Positions 9,089-16,935 of a DNA stretch of 25,883 nt are shown here, piece by piece. The DNA comes from Chara braunii (taxonomy: Eukaryota > Streptophyta > Charophyceae > Charales > Characeae). The stretch lies in contig BFEA01000726.1 in the NCBI GenBank assembly GCA_003427395.1, positions 540,557 through 566,439 on the forward strand. Reading direction: 5' to 3'. Numbering within the stretch: position 1 is the first letter of the stretch; each line of letters opens with the position of its first letter. A model generated the notes under the pieces. That model did no database searches and was not told where the DNA came from. It saw nothing but the letters and a program-made list of their open reading frames with translations. A program made the translations under genes and the position numbers.

Positions 9089-9225
9089 AGTTTCTTTAAT
9101 TGCTCTTCTAGTCGACTCAGTCTTTCGTTATGTATCACTTCTACCCTAGCTCGCACAAGGGACCCTTCAATTTTTGCTCCCCCGACTAGCTGATACTTCC
9201 TAGTTGCGCCTCCGGTACTAGCCAT
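9085..9225 (-). CDS. Small 46-residue pre-gag ORF with C-terminal coiled-coil-like end
   Basis: The ORF starts at ATG 9223-9225 and ends at TGA 9085-9087. The N-terminus is small and polar (MASTGGATRKYQLVGGAKIE) and the last 15 residues (HNERLSRLEEQLKKL) have a leucine-heptad look. Its start overlaps the previous stop by eight bases (ATGGCTAG) and its stop overlaps the next start (ATGA). It may be an independent product of a reinitiation chain or a frameshifted internal part of a longer protein. I do not recognise it. Confidence 0.4.
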   Translation of the reverse strand: MASTGGATRKYQLVGGAKIEGSLVRARVEVIHNERLSRLEEQLKKL

Positions 9226-9535
9226 TCCTCCTCTCTTCGGTTTCTCTGGGGATCTCTCTCCTCCTTGCCAGAAACTCCTCCCTCCAGTTTATTATTTTTT
9301 CCCTCTCCTCCTTATAGATTAAGGCCAGTTCCTCAAACTTTTGTTCGAGCGCCCGTAATTCTTGCACATCCGTAGAGCTACTCCACTCCTTATACCCGTC
9401 CACTAACTGTACTATCTTATCGTTTATCGGGTCCGAGTATGTTTCTAGTAATGAGTTAACTTTCTCGTCACTTCCTCTTACACGCGGGATTCTGCCTCTT
9501 AGACTGTCTCGTCCTTCTCCACTTCGTACCTCAGC
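9218..9535 (-). CDS. Pre-gag ORF, about 105 residues, helical and Glu-rich
   Basis: I prefer the ATG at 9533-9535 (MAEVRSGEGRDSLRGR) over the in-frame codon five residues upstream, which overlaps still more of the preceding ORF. The C-terminal half (DVQELRALEQKFEELALIYK and on to the RRR-rich end) is strongly helical and probably coiled coil. The stop TAG at 9218-9220 lies inside the start of the next ORF. It overlaps the 9499-9753 ORF by about 37 bases in another frame. Function unknown. Confidence 0.45.
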   Translation of the reverse strand, partial: AEVRSGEGRDSLRGRIPRVRGSDEKVNSLLETYSDPINDKIVQLVDGYKEWSSSTDVQELRALEQKFEELALIYKEEREKIINWREEFLARRREIPRETEERRNG

Positions 9536-9753
9536 CATCCTTGAGACCAAACCATCACATCATAGGTTATCCTTCTCTCTGCTCTCACTAGCTCCAGAAC
9601 CCTAGGTCTCTCCCTCTCAATTGCCCTTTGAGCAAGTTGTCTACAACCCTGTTCGTCTAGAGACCTGGTTGACCGAATTCTAATGACTGATGTCACTCTA
9701 CCAGCGAACGATACGCGATTCACCTCTTCCTCTTCAGTTACTGCTCTCGGCAT
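9499..9753 (-). CDS. Pre-gag ORF, 84 residues, Arg/Glu-rich
   Basis: The ATG at 9751-9753 follows the stop of the 9785-10195 ORF by about 30 bases. The product has an acidic start (MPRAVTEEEEVNRVSF) and a helical middle (QLAQRAIERERPRVLELVRA). It ends at TAA 9499-9501 inside the next ORF. I do not recognise it. It could be the N-terminal part of one protein with 9218-9535 if a frameshift separates them. Confidence 0.45.
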   Translation of the reverse strand: MPRAVTEEEEVNRVSFAGRVTSVIRIRSTRSLDEQGCRQLAQRAIERERPRVLELVRAERRITYDVMVWSQGWLRYEVEKDETV

Positions 9754-9784
9754 CGTTGAGTTCGTCTTGCGCCCTCTTAACCTT

Positions 9785-10195
9785 TCATACGAGGTCTATT
9801 ACGGCTGACCAATCATCGTTAGCGAACGTAAGCTCTTCAATAGGTGGTAAGGGTATTCCAATGAAGGGCCTAACGTAGGTACTCCAGGAAAAATTTGTCC
9901 CAAGTCGTTGGAGTCTTCTTTTCTCGTCATGCACTATGTTCGACGCTCGTTGCCAACAACGCCCTTTTTCGTCTTCTTTAAACCTATGTTGCGGCACGTA
10001 TATCCCAATGTCAAACTCATCAAGCTCGATAAAGTAGTAAGTGAGAACATACATACCATCAAACCCCCACCCTTGACTCTTTAGACCTTCATATTTTACG
10101 ATCTCATAAGGGATCACAGCTCTCTTTGATATAGAGTTAAGGGAATGGACCAACTTCCTCGATTCATCCTTAGTTAGTTTTCTAGACCTCCTCAT
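9785..10195 (-). CDS. Unknown tandem domain, copy A (136 residues)
   Basis: This is the best preserved of four tandem copies of a domain I cannot name. Order of shared motifs: IPYEIVKYEG (about 29-38), YVLTYYFIELDEFDIGIYVP (about 49-68), CWQRASNIVHDEKRRLQRLG (about 80-99), SWSTYVRPFIGIPLPP (about 103-118), then W and I/L near the end. No signal peptide, membrane segment or classical catalytic motif is visible. Its ATG overlaps the TGA of a 22-codon basic ORF (ATGA). Its stop is TGA at 9785-9787. Function unknown. Confidence 0.55.
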   Translation of the reverse strand: MRRSRKLTKDESRKLVHSLNSISKRAVIPYEIVKYEGLKSQGWGFDGMYVLTYYFIELDEFDIGIYVPQHRFKEDEKGRCWQRASNIVHDEKRRLQRLGTNFSWSTYVRPFIGIPLPPIEELTFANDDWSAVIDLV

Positions 10196-10260
10196 CTTCC
10201 GTCACGTCTCCTGGCATCACGTCTAGTCTTACCCCTAGTCTTGAAAGCGCTCTCGGTCAT
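10192..10260 (-). CDS. Tiny basic ORF (22 residues) leading into domain copy A
   Basis: ATG at 10258-10260, TGA at 10192-10194. The product (MTESAFKTRGKTRRDARRRD plus two residues) is strongly basic. It starts 13 bases after the stop of the 10274-10603 ORF, and its stop shares bases with the start of copy A (ATGA). It could be a real micro-ORF in a reinitiation chain or a frameshifted fragment. Confidence 0.3.
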   Translation of the reverse strand: MTESAFKTRGKTRRDARRRDGR

Positions 10261-10273
10261 CGTCTTTCCGGCC

Positions 10274-10603
10274 CTAATCCTTCACTGCTCTCAAGGCTCG
10301 TATCAAACTGCCTCTATCATCTCTTATCTCATGTTCACCTTCTACTCCGAACAGGCCAGTGTCGAGGTAGAGTTCTCCTTCCCTATCTCGTAGGCAAGAG
10401 GCTCCTCTCCTAATCTCTATCAACCCTGTTTCAACAGACCGAACCCTTCTACAGATAGGCGTACCTTGAGTGCACAAGTCCTCTTGGGTCCATTCCATCA
10501 AGAGTCTGAGCAGCCCCCGAGACTTCCTCCTGTCAAGGTTATATAGCCTTGCTTCGCGTGTTATATCCCCCTCCAGCTGGCTATTCCCGTTTCCTTTGGC
10601 CAT
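10274..10603 (-). CDS. Pre-gag ORF between domain copies B and A (109 residues)
   Basis: The ATG at 10601-10603 overlaps the end of the copy B frame by 23 bases. The product is charged, with RESTRICTED hydrophobic segments such as LLRLLMEWTQEDL and GELYLDTGLFGVEGEHEI. It carries a few Cys but no paired zinc-binding spacing that I can recognise. It ends at TAG 10274-10276. It does not show the motifs of the flanking repeated domain. Function unknown. Confidence 0.45.
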   Translation of the reverse strand: MAKGNGNSQLEGDITREARLYNLDRRKSRGLLRLLMEWTQEDLCTQGTPICRRVRSVETGLIEIRRGASCLRDREGELYLDTGLFGVEGEHEIRDDRGSLIRALRAVKD

Positions 10604-11168
10604 CCGGGATGTGGTGCTGAGTTATGAATTCAATTATTAAACCTTGACCAATCTCTGCCAATGCCTCATAAGGAATTCGCGGCTTTGGTAGACCTTCAAA
10701 GGTCCTAATTTTGGTACTCCAAGCGACCTCTTGTCCCAAAGAAATAAGTCTGTCTACCTCGCCTTCTACCACTTCTCTTGCTCTCTCCCAGCAATGCCCG
10801 CACACAAAATCCGGCTCCCTTTCTATAGGCAAGTAAATGCCAACGTCCCTTACTTTGGTCCCCAGGAAATGGCTGGTCATAATATAAAGGCGGTTTAATT
10901 CCCAAGCACTGTCTACCATCTCATAAGTTTCCACCTCATACGAAAATTCCTCCTTCCTTCCCAATGTACTCAAGGCTAGACACACTGCCCGGAATTGCTC
11001 GGACGAGGGTCGGTTTTCATAAATGACCTTGCACTCCCACTTCTCTTTCTCCTTTTTCGTTACCTCTCTCTCCCCTTTCACCGCCTGATGTCCAAGCATC
11101 TCGCTCCAGGCATCACAATAACCAACAGTTTCTCCTAGGTCTTCTTCTAATTTCTCTTTGGAGTCCAA
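10581..11168 (-). CDS. Unknown tandem domain, copy B (195 residues)
   Basis: The C-terminal two thirds match copy A in order: FSYEVETYEM, LYIMTSHFLGTKVRDVGIYLP, CWERAREVVEGEVDRLISLG, AWSTKIRTFEGLPKP (split here to show the motifs; they are separated by unshown residues). Copy B carries an extra N-terminal region of about 70 residues rich in Lys and Glu. The open stretch starts at a TTG and continues a frame adjacent to the end of copy C, so the start is not certain. It ends at TAG 10581-10583 inside the next ORF. Function unknown. Confidence 0.55.
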   Translation of the reverse strand: MDSKEKLEEDLGETVGYCDAWSEMLGHQAVKGEREVTKKEKEKWECKVIYENRPSSEQFRAVCLALSTLGRKEEFSYEVETYEMVDSAWELNRLYIMTSHFLGTKVRDVGIYLPIEREPDFVCGHCWERAREVVEGEVDRLISLGQEVAWSTKIRTFEGLPKPRIPYEALAEIGQGLIIEFITQHHIPDGQRKRE

Positions 11169-11189
11169 CTTCTTGCCCTAAGCACCATG

Positions 11190-11636
11190 TTAATTATAGG
11201 TTCTTAGTTACTACCGTCGACGTAGCTGTTTGGAACCGGAGGTCTAGGGAAGTCGTCGTACTCCCTGACCTTGGGTCAATGTTCCCACTCAATCACCTTC
11301 TTCCCTTCCCTCTCTAATTTCTTCCTGTACTCCCAGACTATACTTTCAGCCCAGTGCCGACAACCCCAAAGTGCATAAGTTAGTTCCCTTTCCTTCCTGC
11401 TGTAGAACCCAATATCGTACTCATCAGTCTCCTCGAACCTAACTACGAGTAACCTTCTCTCTTAACTCTATGTTCATTAAAGCAGTGTAGTATTCAATGA
11501 CGTAAGGGAAAGCCCCCCCTTTAGTCAAAGGCGTCCAGCTGTGCAACAGGGCCTCTAGGTTTGGCTCGAAAGATTTTGGCAATCCCCAGGTGACCCCTAT
11601 CTCCCAGTTAATCCTGTCATTTACGTATTCAACCAT
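11190..11636 (-). pseudogene. Unknown tandem domain, copy C, broken by a frameshift and stops
   Basis: The first part (from 11636) includes GGAFPYVIEYYTALMNIE and stops at TAG 11439-11441. In the neighbouring frame the domain continues: RLLVVRFEETDEYDIGFY, GCRHWAESIVWEYRKKLERE, a TGA, then DDFPRPPVP and INMVLRARSW after a TAA. These match copy D closely. The frame upstream joins copy D through a single TGA at 11655-11657, so C and D were probably one reading frame. The 3' DNA of C (11170-11235) and D (11692-11755) is still visibly similar, pointing to a relatively late duplication. Confidence 0.55.
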
Positions 11637-11654
11637 TCTTCCTCTAGTGTCCGG

Positions 11655-12044
11655 TCACTCTCTCCTCTCTCCATCCTGCTGGTCCCAACTCCTTGCTCTG
11701 AGTACCATGTTAATTAAGGGTTCCCAATCCCTACCATCAGTAAAGCTTTTCGGTAGACAAGGCTCTGGAACCCCATAAAATTGGATTGGTGATGAGTTAC
11801 TAATCACTTTCTCCCCTCTCTTCTCTAGCTCCTTCTTTTCCCGTCTGGCTATGTTTTTAATCCAGTTTCTAAGACACTCTCGATCAGTCCCCTTCTCTCT
11901 CAATAGAGGTATGTAGGGTCGGATGTTGTACTCCCCTGTGTCAAGGTGTTTTACCACGAGAACATAGGCTTTCCCAGGGGCGTGGCGTTCTTCCAGAGAT
12001 ATACAGCTTTCTATTTTGTAAGGGAAAGCCCACCCGCTAGTCAT
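11655..12044 (-). CDS. Unknown tandem domain, copy D (129 residues)
   Basis: Shared landmarks are GWAFPYKIE at the start, KAYVLVVKHLDTGEYNIRPY, then a Cys and CLRNWIKNIARREKKELEK, then QFYGVPEPCLPKSF, ending in LINMVLRARSW. The Cys/Trp helix and the F-x-G-x-P-x-P turn match copies A and B, and the end is nearly the same as copy C. Residues before the ATG (LDALVP in frame) also match copy C, so the domain probably begins upstream of this start. It ends at TGA 11655-11657 and the frame continues into copy C. Function unknown. Confidence 0.55.
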   Translation of the reverse strand: MTSGWAFPYKIESCISLEERHAPGKAYVLVVKHLDTGEYNIRPYIPLLREKGTDRECLRNWIKNIARREKKELEKRGEKVISNSSPIQFYGVPEPCLPKSFTDGRDWEPLINMVLRARSWDQQDGERRE

Positions 12045-12371
12045 TGGAACTAAGGCGTCCAGGGTTGTTGTAATCCTAGGGCAGTAACCTGATATTCATT
12101 ATTGCCTAACTCCCTATCGTTACCCGTTTGTGGCTTCCTTCTCATAGGCAGTTCTCACTGCGGCCACTCTAGACCCCTAACCTCGACCATTGTGCCTCCC
12201 ACATCTCTTCCTCGTCGGCAAACAATTCTTCTTCAACTCAATCGTCTTCTGGTGGCTCTTCCTCGTCCTCGAAAGCCCCGGTACCTTTGTAGTAAACCCT
12301 TAACTCAAAAAAACCTACAAGGGACCTTTCCCTAACAGAAGGGTCGAACCCTTGTTCATCAAACAACTCTG
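12045..12371 (-). pseudogene. Acidic C-terminal tail of the preceding protein, frameshifted, then decayed spacer
   Basis: In a frame different from 12372-13067, coding-like sequence runs from about 12469 to 12237: FWSTFDRAIREPPNHL, GLTELFDEQGFDPSVRERSL, then an acidic stretch FEDEEEPPEDD, TGA, and ELFADEEEMWEAQWSRLGV. It is best read as the displaced C-terminus of the 231-residue ORF. The part nearer 12045-12160 is decayed, with several frames in turn looking partly coding. Confidence 0.5.
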
Positions 12372-13172
12372 TCAATCCAACCAAATGGTTTGGTGGCTCC
12401 CGTATGGCCCTGTCAAACGTGGACCAGAACTCAATAGGTTGATCCTGAGCAGGCCCTCGCCACGAGTCTTACGGTGAGGCGGCCCTACTAATTCCAAACA
12501 TTCGTTCCCAAACCTAGGCCCCTCCTTCCATAAAGCGTAATAAGCGTGGTGCTCGTCACTTGACAGTAAGAGGGTTTGAATCTCCTGAAAAGCTAAATGT
12601 ACCTGAAATAGCCTGTCAAGCCCTCCTAGGAATGCCTCTAAGACAAACAAGGGGATGGGAAGCCTTATCGCTTCTTCCGAGTGTGGCAGAAATCCCTCCT
12701 TAGCGAGGCGGAGTGAGACTCGTATGGATCTAAATTCTCGGTCCACATGGCGCTGTCGTTCCTGGTGTCTCTCAACCTCCTCCCGCAGCACTTCCGCCGC
12801 CGGTGCCTCGTCCTCCAACGTATGGCGATCGAGACTCGGTATTATCCCTAGGCCCTGCTCTACCGCTCTTCGTACAATGTCTGTGAGTACTGTAGTCTGA
12901 TAGTAAAGGAATTTGTTCACTGACAACTCTACCGAAGTCGGAACGACCCTCCCTCTACTATCTCGGTCGAATCCAGTACGAGACACCACCAACAGCCAAA
13001 CCCCCGGCCTCAATAATATCGACCTCCAGGTACCGTCTGTTTCCTCTCTGTTGGGTACCAGAGTCAATCTGCCCGCTAAAGTGAACTCTACCTAGTTTTC
13101 GCCTATAAATTCGGGCTCTTCGTATGTGAACTCCCTCAATGCCACCGGGTGCTCTATCTCGCTGCTAGGCAT
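12372..13172 (-). pseudogene. Pre-gag protein 2 (about 265 residues), helical, unknown
   Basis: The likely start is ATG 13170-13172 (MPSSEIEHPVALREFTYEEP), directly abutting the TAG of the previous ORF and in the same frame. An in-frame TAG at 13092-13094 interrupts it, and the long open stretch runs from 13067 to 12372. Visible segments are LLRPGVWLLVVSRTG, a charged helical region (EVLREEVERHQERQRHVDRE), and RLPIPLFVLEAFLGGLDRLF. A frameshift near 12469 probably moved its acidic tail into another frame. Weak similarity to protein 1 (GV-aromatic-L, VRR, LP-x(3)-FV-x-A) suggests duplication. I do not recognise the family. Confidence 0.55.
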
Positions 13173-13880
13173 CTAGACCTCCTCAGAAGTCCCGTCCAAG
13201 ATCCAGGCCCTGTCTATCTCCCCACTTGTCTCAGCTCTCCTTACTTCGTCTCTGACTCTGAACACAATTTTGCGCAACTGTCTACGTGAGGGAATCGCTC
13301 TGTCTAGATTGTAAGTAAGTAACCAGGCTAGCTCGATAGCAGTTGTCCTAAACTCTGTTGCCCTCTGCACCACATCGAGTAGCCTCTGATATCTCTCCTC
13401 GTCGCCAAAGACTACTCCCGTGAGGAATCTAGAAACGATCATTGCTCTCACAAACGTAGCTCTAGGGAGCTCCCATTCGTACGCAAACCGCACCGTGTAG
13501 AAGGTCACCGAGTCAGCTCCGCTCCTCTCAACAAACTCACTAAACACTCTCGCACCAAATCTACGTGCTAATGACGTCAGGCATAAGAGAGTGTGACAAC
13601 GACGGACAGTCTTTATCACTAGATACCTCCACTCCTCCTCTGAGATATACAATCTAATGTTCACTTCCGCGCGAAGAGGTTCGCTAGCCCTATCCCTTCT
13701 AACACGCACTCTAGGCTCCGCCGTAATTCTCACCCACAGGAAGACGCCTTCGCGTATTACTAGACCTCGCTGCTCAGACGGTCTATACTTGCTTGATCCT
13801 TCCAACGGAAAACTGACGACGTCACAGGAGCTGTTCTGCTCAACTAGATGCACTTGAGACTCCGATTCGATGTAGACCAT
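13173..13880 (-). CDS. Pre-gag protein 1 (235 residues), Arg/Glu-rich, unknown
   Basis: The ATG at 13878-13880 opens a clean frame of 235 codons ending at TAG 13173-13175. Segments include REGVFLWVRITAEPRVRVRR, a mostly helical middle with a Cys pair (RRCHTLLCLTSLARR), ELPRATFVRAMIVSRFL, and a Leu/Arg-rich helical C-terminus (RYQRLLDVVQRATEFRTTAI). There is no signal peptide or obvious membrane span. It is the first long frame after the leader, the position of the extra ORF1 in some giant plant Ty3/gypsy elements, but I see no clear homology. The next protein begins in frame at the very next codon, so the TAG may be a mutated sense codon or a readthrough point. Confidence 0.6.
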   Translation of the reverse strand: MVYIESESQVHLVEQNSSCDVVSFPLEGSSKYRPSEQRGLVIREGVFLWVRITAEPRVRVRRDRASEPLRAEVNIRLYISEEEWRYLVIKTVRRCHTLLCLTSLARRFGARVFSEFVERSGADSVTFYTVRFAYEWELPRATFVRAMIVSRFLTGVVFGDEERYQRLLDVVQRATEFRTTAIELAWLLTYNLDRAIPSRRQLRKIVFRVRDEVRRAETSGEIDRAWILDGTSEEV

Positions 13881-13907
13881 TCCTAATCAAAATAAAACTG
13901 TTCTCTT

Positions 13908-14239
13908 TCAGTATATCACTCCCTGTGCCACTCTCGGACTGATGAGCTCATAGACCCCCACGACAGGCCTTCTCTGATCACCCCTGTATCTCTTCAAGAC
14001 GTCAACAGGCCTAGAAGAGAACCGCCCTCTGGCGTATCTCTCCCTACCCCTCATGTCAAGAAGGAGGTCGGATCAATGTGCCATCATCGCTGGCCTACCT
14101 TCCCTGTCGCGACCTGAGCACGAGCTGGCGAACTCATGTGCTCTAGGGTGGACCGAACTCACACGCGAATAGGGAGGCGGTGTCTCACTCGTGCATCCTC
14201 AACTTCTATCCATGCCTCTTCTTGGCCCACCTCAGGCAT
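13908..14239 (-). pseudogene. Leader-proximal coding remnants
   Basis: Two short coding-like pieces in different frames lie here. ATG 14237-14239 begins MPEVGQEEAWIEVEDARVRH and stops at TGA 14159-14161. A second frame then reads through PRAHEFASSCSGRDREGRPA to a TGA, followed by a 48-residue basic ORF (14054 to TGA 13908-13910, starting MRGRERYARGRFSSRPVDVL). Together they look like one decayed protein of about 110 residues at the 5' end of the element's coding region. I do not recognise it. Confidence 0.4.
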
Positions 14240-14747
14240 GGTCTCATATCCCGACTTGTGCTGTGAATCAATCCCCCCGGCTATCCATCAGAATCAACTA
14301 CCCTGTCCAGTCCCTGCCCAACTCTTTGCAATCCGGGGCGCTTCTCCCCTCCCCTTCAGTCCCTTCAAGTCATTCCCTGCTCACGATTCTCTCTCTTAGA
14401 ATCAATATCTGGGAGGACTGACCAAAGGCTAGGGAAAATCAGAATAACATCCCTCGATCACAAGGAAAGCAACAGGAATGGAATGCCCGAAGGACGAGAG
14501 AAAAGATGGAATCAGCAAGAATCACAAGATACAGAAATCACAATCTCACCAGAGGACGTCGATCATGAGTCGACGGGGGTGTTGTCTGCCCGCTCATGCT
14601 CGTACTGCCCAATGTCTCACCTGCGCACTCCGATCACTTGGCAAGCTGACTAGCCTCCTCTCGTCTGCCTCGTTCCAATCATATCCCTATCCTGACCCTC
14701 TCACCTCCTCGCGGTTACAGGCAGACCGAAGTCCCAAGAGGCAGCCT
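14240..14747 (-). other. Untranslated leader between PBS and first coding remnant
   Basis: About 0.5 kb with no convincing frame or repeat. It lies where the packaging leader of an LTR element is expected. Confidence 0.4.
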
Positions 14748-14765
14748 TCCCCGGCAACGGCGCCA
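14748..14765 (-). other. Primer-binding site for tRNA-Asp
   Basis: The plus strand reads TCCCCGGCAACGGCGCCA, identical to the 3' end (with CCA) that I recall for plant-type tRNA-Asp(GTC). The minus-strand element RNA therefore carries the 18-nt complement starting TGGCGCCG. One base (14766) separates it from the LTR end at 14767, as is usual. The bases before it lack a normal tRNA T arm, so this is a primer site and not a tRNA gene. Confidence 0.9.
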
Positions 14766-15039
14766 CTGTCGACTGGTAGAAAGGGTCTGCCGGCACGCCG
14801 TCCGCACCCTATGCCTCGCGCCGCGTCTGTCACCCGCGGGAGGGTCGGTCGGGGCTCCTGTAACCTGCACAAAATACGTTAGTCCACACCCACGAGAACA
14901 AAGACCGTAGCAGACCGAGACCGATGCAAGACGGAACTCATGAAACACTGTCTGGAAGGAATAAAAGAAGTAGTTCCACTGTGACCATACCTCCCCGTGA
15001 TCGCCCTATCCGGTGTGTCTTGGCTCGGAAGGCCCGGTT

Positions 15040-15595
15040 CGAAATGTACCTCCTCGGAAAGCCTGGCTCAGAATGTACCTCTTCGGAGAGCCCGCGTCGC
15101 GAAGGTACCCACTCAAGGAGCCCCGTTCAGACGTACCTCTTCAGAAGGCCCATTTCACAAAAGTACCCCTTCGGAAAAGTGTCCCTTCGGTAAAGTGCCC
15201 CTCCGGTAAAGTGTCCGCTCGGTAAAGTGTCTCCTCCGGCAATGTGTCCCTTTGGCAAAGTGCACCTTCGATAAAATATCCCCTCTGGTAAAGTAACCCT
15301 CCGGTAAAGTGCTCCTCTGGTGAAGTACCCCTCCGGTAAAGTACCCCTCCGGTAAGTGCCCCTCCGGTAAAATGCCTCTTCGGTGAAGTGCCTCTTCGAT
15401 GAAAGTGCCCCCGGTAAAGTGCCCCTTCGGCGCAGTGTCCCCTCGGTAAAGTACCTTTCCGGTAGAACGCCCCTTCGGTAGAGTACCCTTCCGGTAAGTC
15501 CCGCTCCGGTAAAATACCCCTCCGGTAAAGTACCCCTTCGGTAAGGTGTCCGTTCGGTACAATGTTCGCTCGGTGAAGCGCCCCTCCGTTCGGGA
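15040..15595. repeat. 16-bp degenerate tandem array in the 5' LTR
   Basis: The core CGGTAAAGTACCCCTC recurs with substitutions and small indels, becoming regular from about 15170 and reaching about 15590, roughly 30 copies in all. Because 3 x 16 = 48, one minus-strand frame (15155-15562, 135 codons) stays open with a 16-residue periodicity (repeated GYFTGGV and LPKGHF blocks). It lies towards the R/U5 side of the LTR. The matching part of the left LTR is outside the window. Confidence 0.85.
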
Positions 15596-16139
15596 CGCGG
15601 TCCCCCTGGTTCAGAATGCGGTCTTCCAGATCAGAGCTCGCCCCCTAGTGAAGCGCGGTAATCGCTCGGCAAAGCCCGTCTCGTTCTCCGCCCTCAACCA
15701 GAGCCCTGTTAGGCCCAGAGCCCCTATCTGCTCCACAGTGCCCTGCTCAGCCCCGGACTTCAATCTGCGCCCTGATGCACCACTCAGCCCGACGATCCAA
15801 GATTATGTGCAAGGACCCGTTCAGCCCGGCGACTCCCCACATACGTTCCAAAAGAGCTACCTTGCGTGCAGCCCGACGCGTCTGCCCTTCCCTGGGCGCC
15901 CCAACCAGATGTGTGCTCGTGCTGTGTCGCCCGCAGTCCCTTCCCCGCTGTTTCGACTAAGCGTGCGGTGAGTGACGATGTGCGCAACCTTTCCCGTCGA
16001 CCCGACTAGGTGCGCACATGCGCGCTGTCCCGCGCTGCTATCTCCCCGCCATTCCCTCCTGTTGCGCGCTAGTGCGCGGGCCTCTGCGCTTGTGGTCCCC
16101 CCCCATGCGCGCTATGGTGCACGAACTCTTCTGTCGGTG

Positions 16140-16935
16140 GCTCTCCCACGCGCGCGATGGTGGACTACTCCCTCCGCAAGCGGATCACCGTGGGCGCGAC
16201 GGCGCGCTACCCCTTCCACAAGTGGTTCCCTGTGTGCGCAATGTCGCGCGGCTCTTCCCCGCAGGTGGTTCCTCGTGAGCGCAATGGCGCACGGCGCCCC
16301 CCCGCAGGTGGTTCCCCATGCGTGCGATGGTGCACTACTCCCTCCGCAAGCGGATCCCCGTGCGCGCGACGGTGCGCTACCCCTTCCGCAGGTGGTTCCC
16401 CGTGCGCGCAATCCCTCCGCAAGCGGACCCCCGTGCGCGCAATGTCGCGCGGCTCTTCCCGCAGGTGGTCCTCCTCGCGCGCAACGGCGCGCGCTCCCCC
16501 GTAGGTGGTTCTCCCGTGCGTGCGATGGTGCACTACTCCCTCCGCAAGCGGATCCCCGTGTGCGCGACGGTGCGCTACCCCTTCTGCAGGTGGTCCCCCG
16601 TGCGCGCAATGGTGCACTACTCGCTCCGCAAGTGGACCCCCGTGCGCGCAATGTCACGCGGCTCTTCTCGCAGGTGGTCCTCCTCGCGCGCAACGGTGCA
16701 CGCTCCCTCGTAGGTGGTTCTCCCGTGCGTGCGATGGTGCACTACTCCCTCCGCAAGCGGACCCCCGTGCGTGCGACGATGCGCTACCCCTTCCGCAGGT
16801 GGTTCCCCGTGCGCGCAATGGTGCACTACTCCCTCCGCAAGCGGACCCCCGTGCGCGCAATGTCGCGCGGCTCTCCCCGCAGGTGGTCCTCCTCGCGCGC
16901 AACGGTGCGCGCTCCCCCGTAGGTGGTTCTCCCGT
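16140..16935. repeat. 209-bp GC-rich tandem array in the right LTR
   Basis: Anchors GTAGGTGG (or GCAGGTGG) fall at about 16305, 16501, 16710 and 16919, giving spacings of about 196, 209 and 209. The first interval is a shortened unit with a local deletion near 16409. Subunits of about 52 bp are visible as in the left LTR. Confidence 0.85.

Noticed and set aside
14748-14765. tRNA-Asp gene
   Set aside because: Only the last 18 bases including CCA match. There is no T arm or anticodon arm upstream, and CCA is not encoded in eukaryotic tRNA genes.
15972-16922. 316-codon frame and its neighbours in the right LTR
   Set aside because: Same array as in the left LTR, open in several overlapping frames. 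No independent evidence for a gene.
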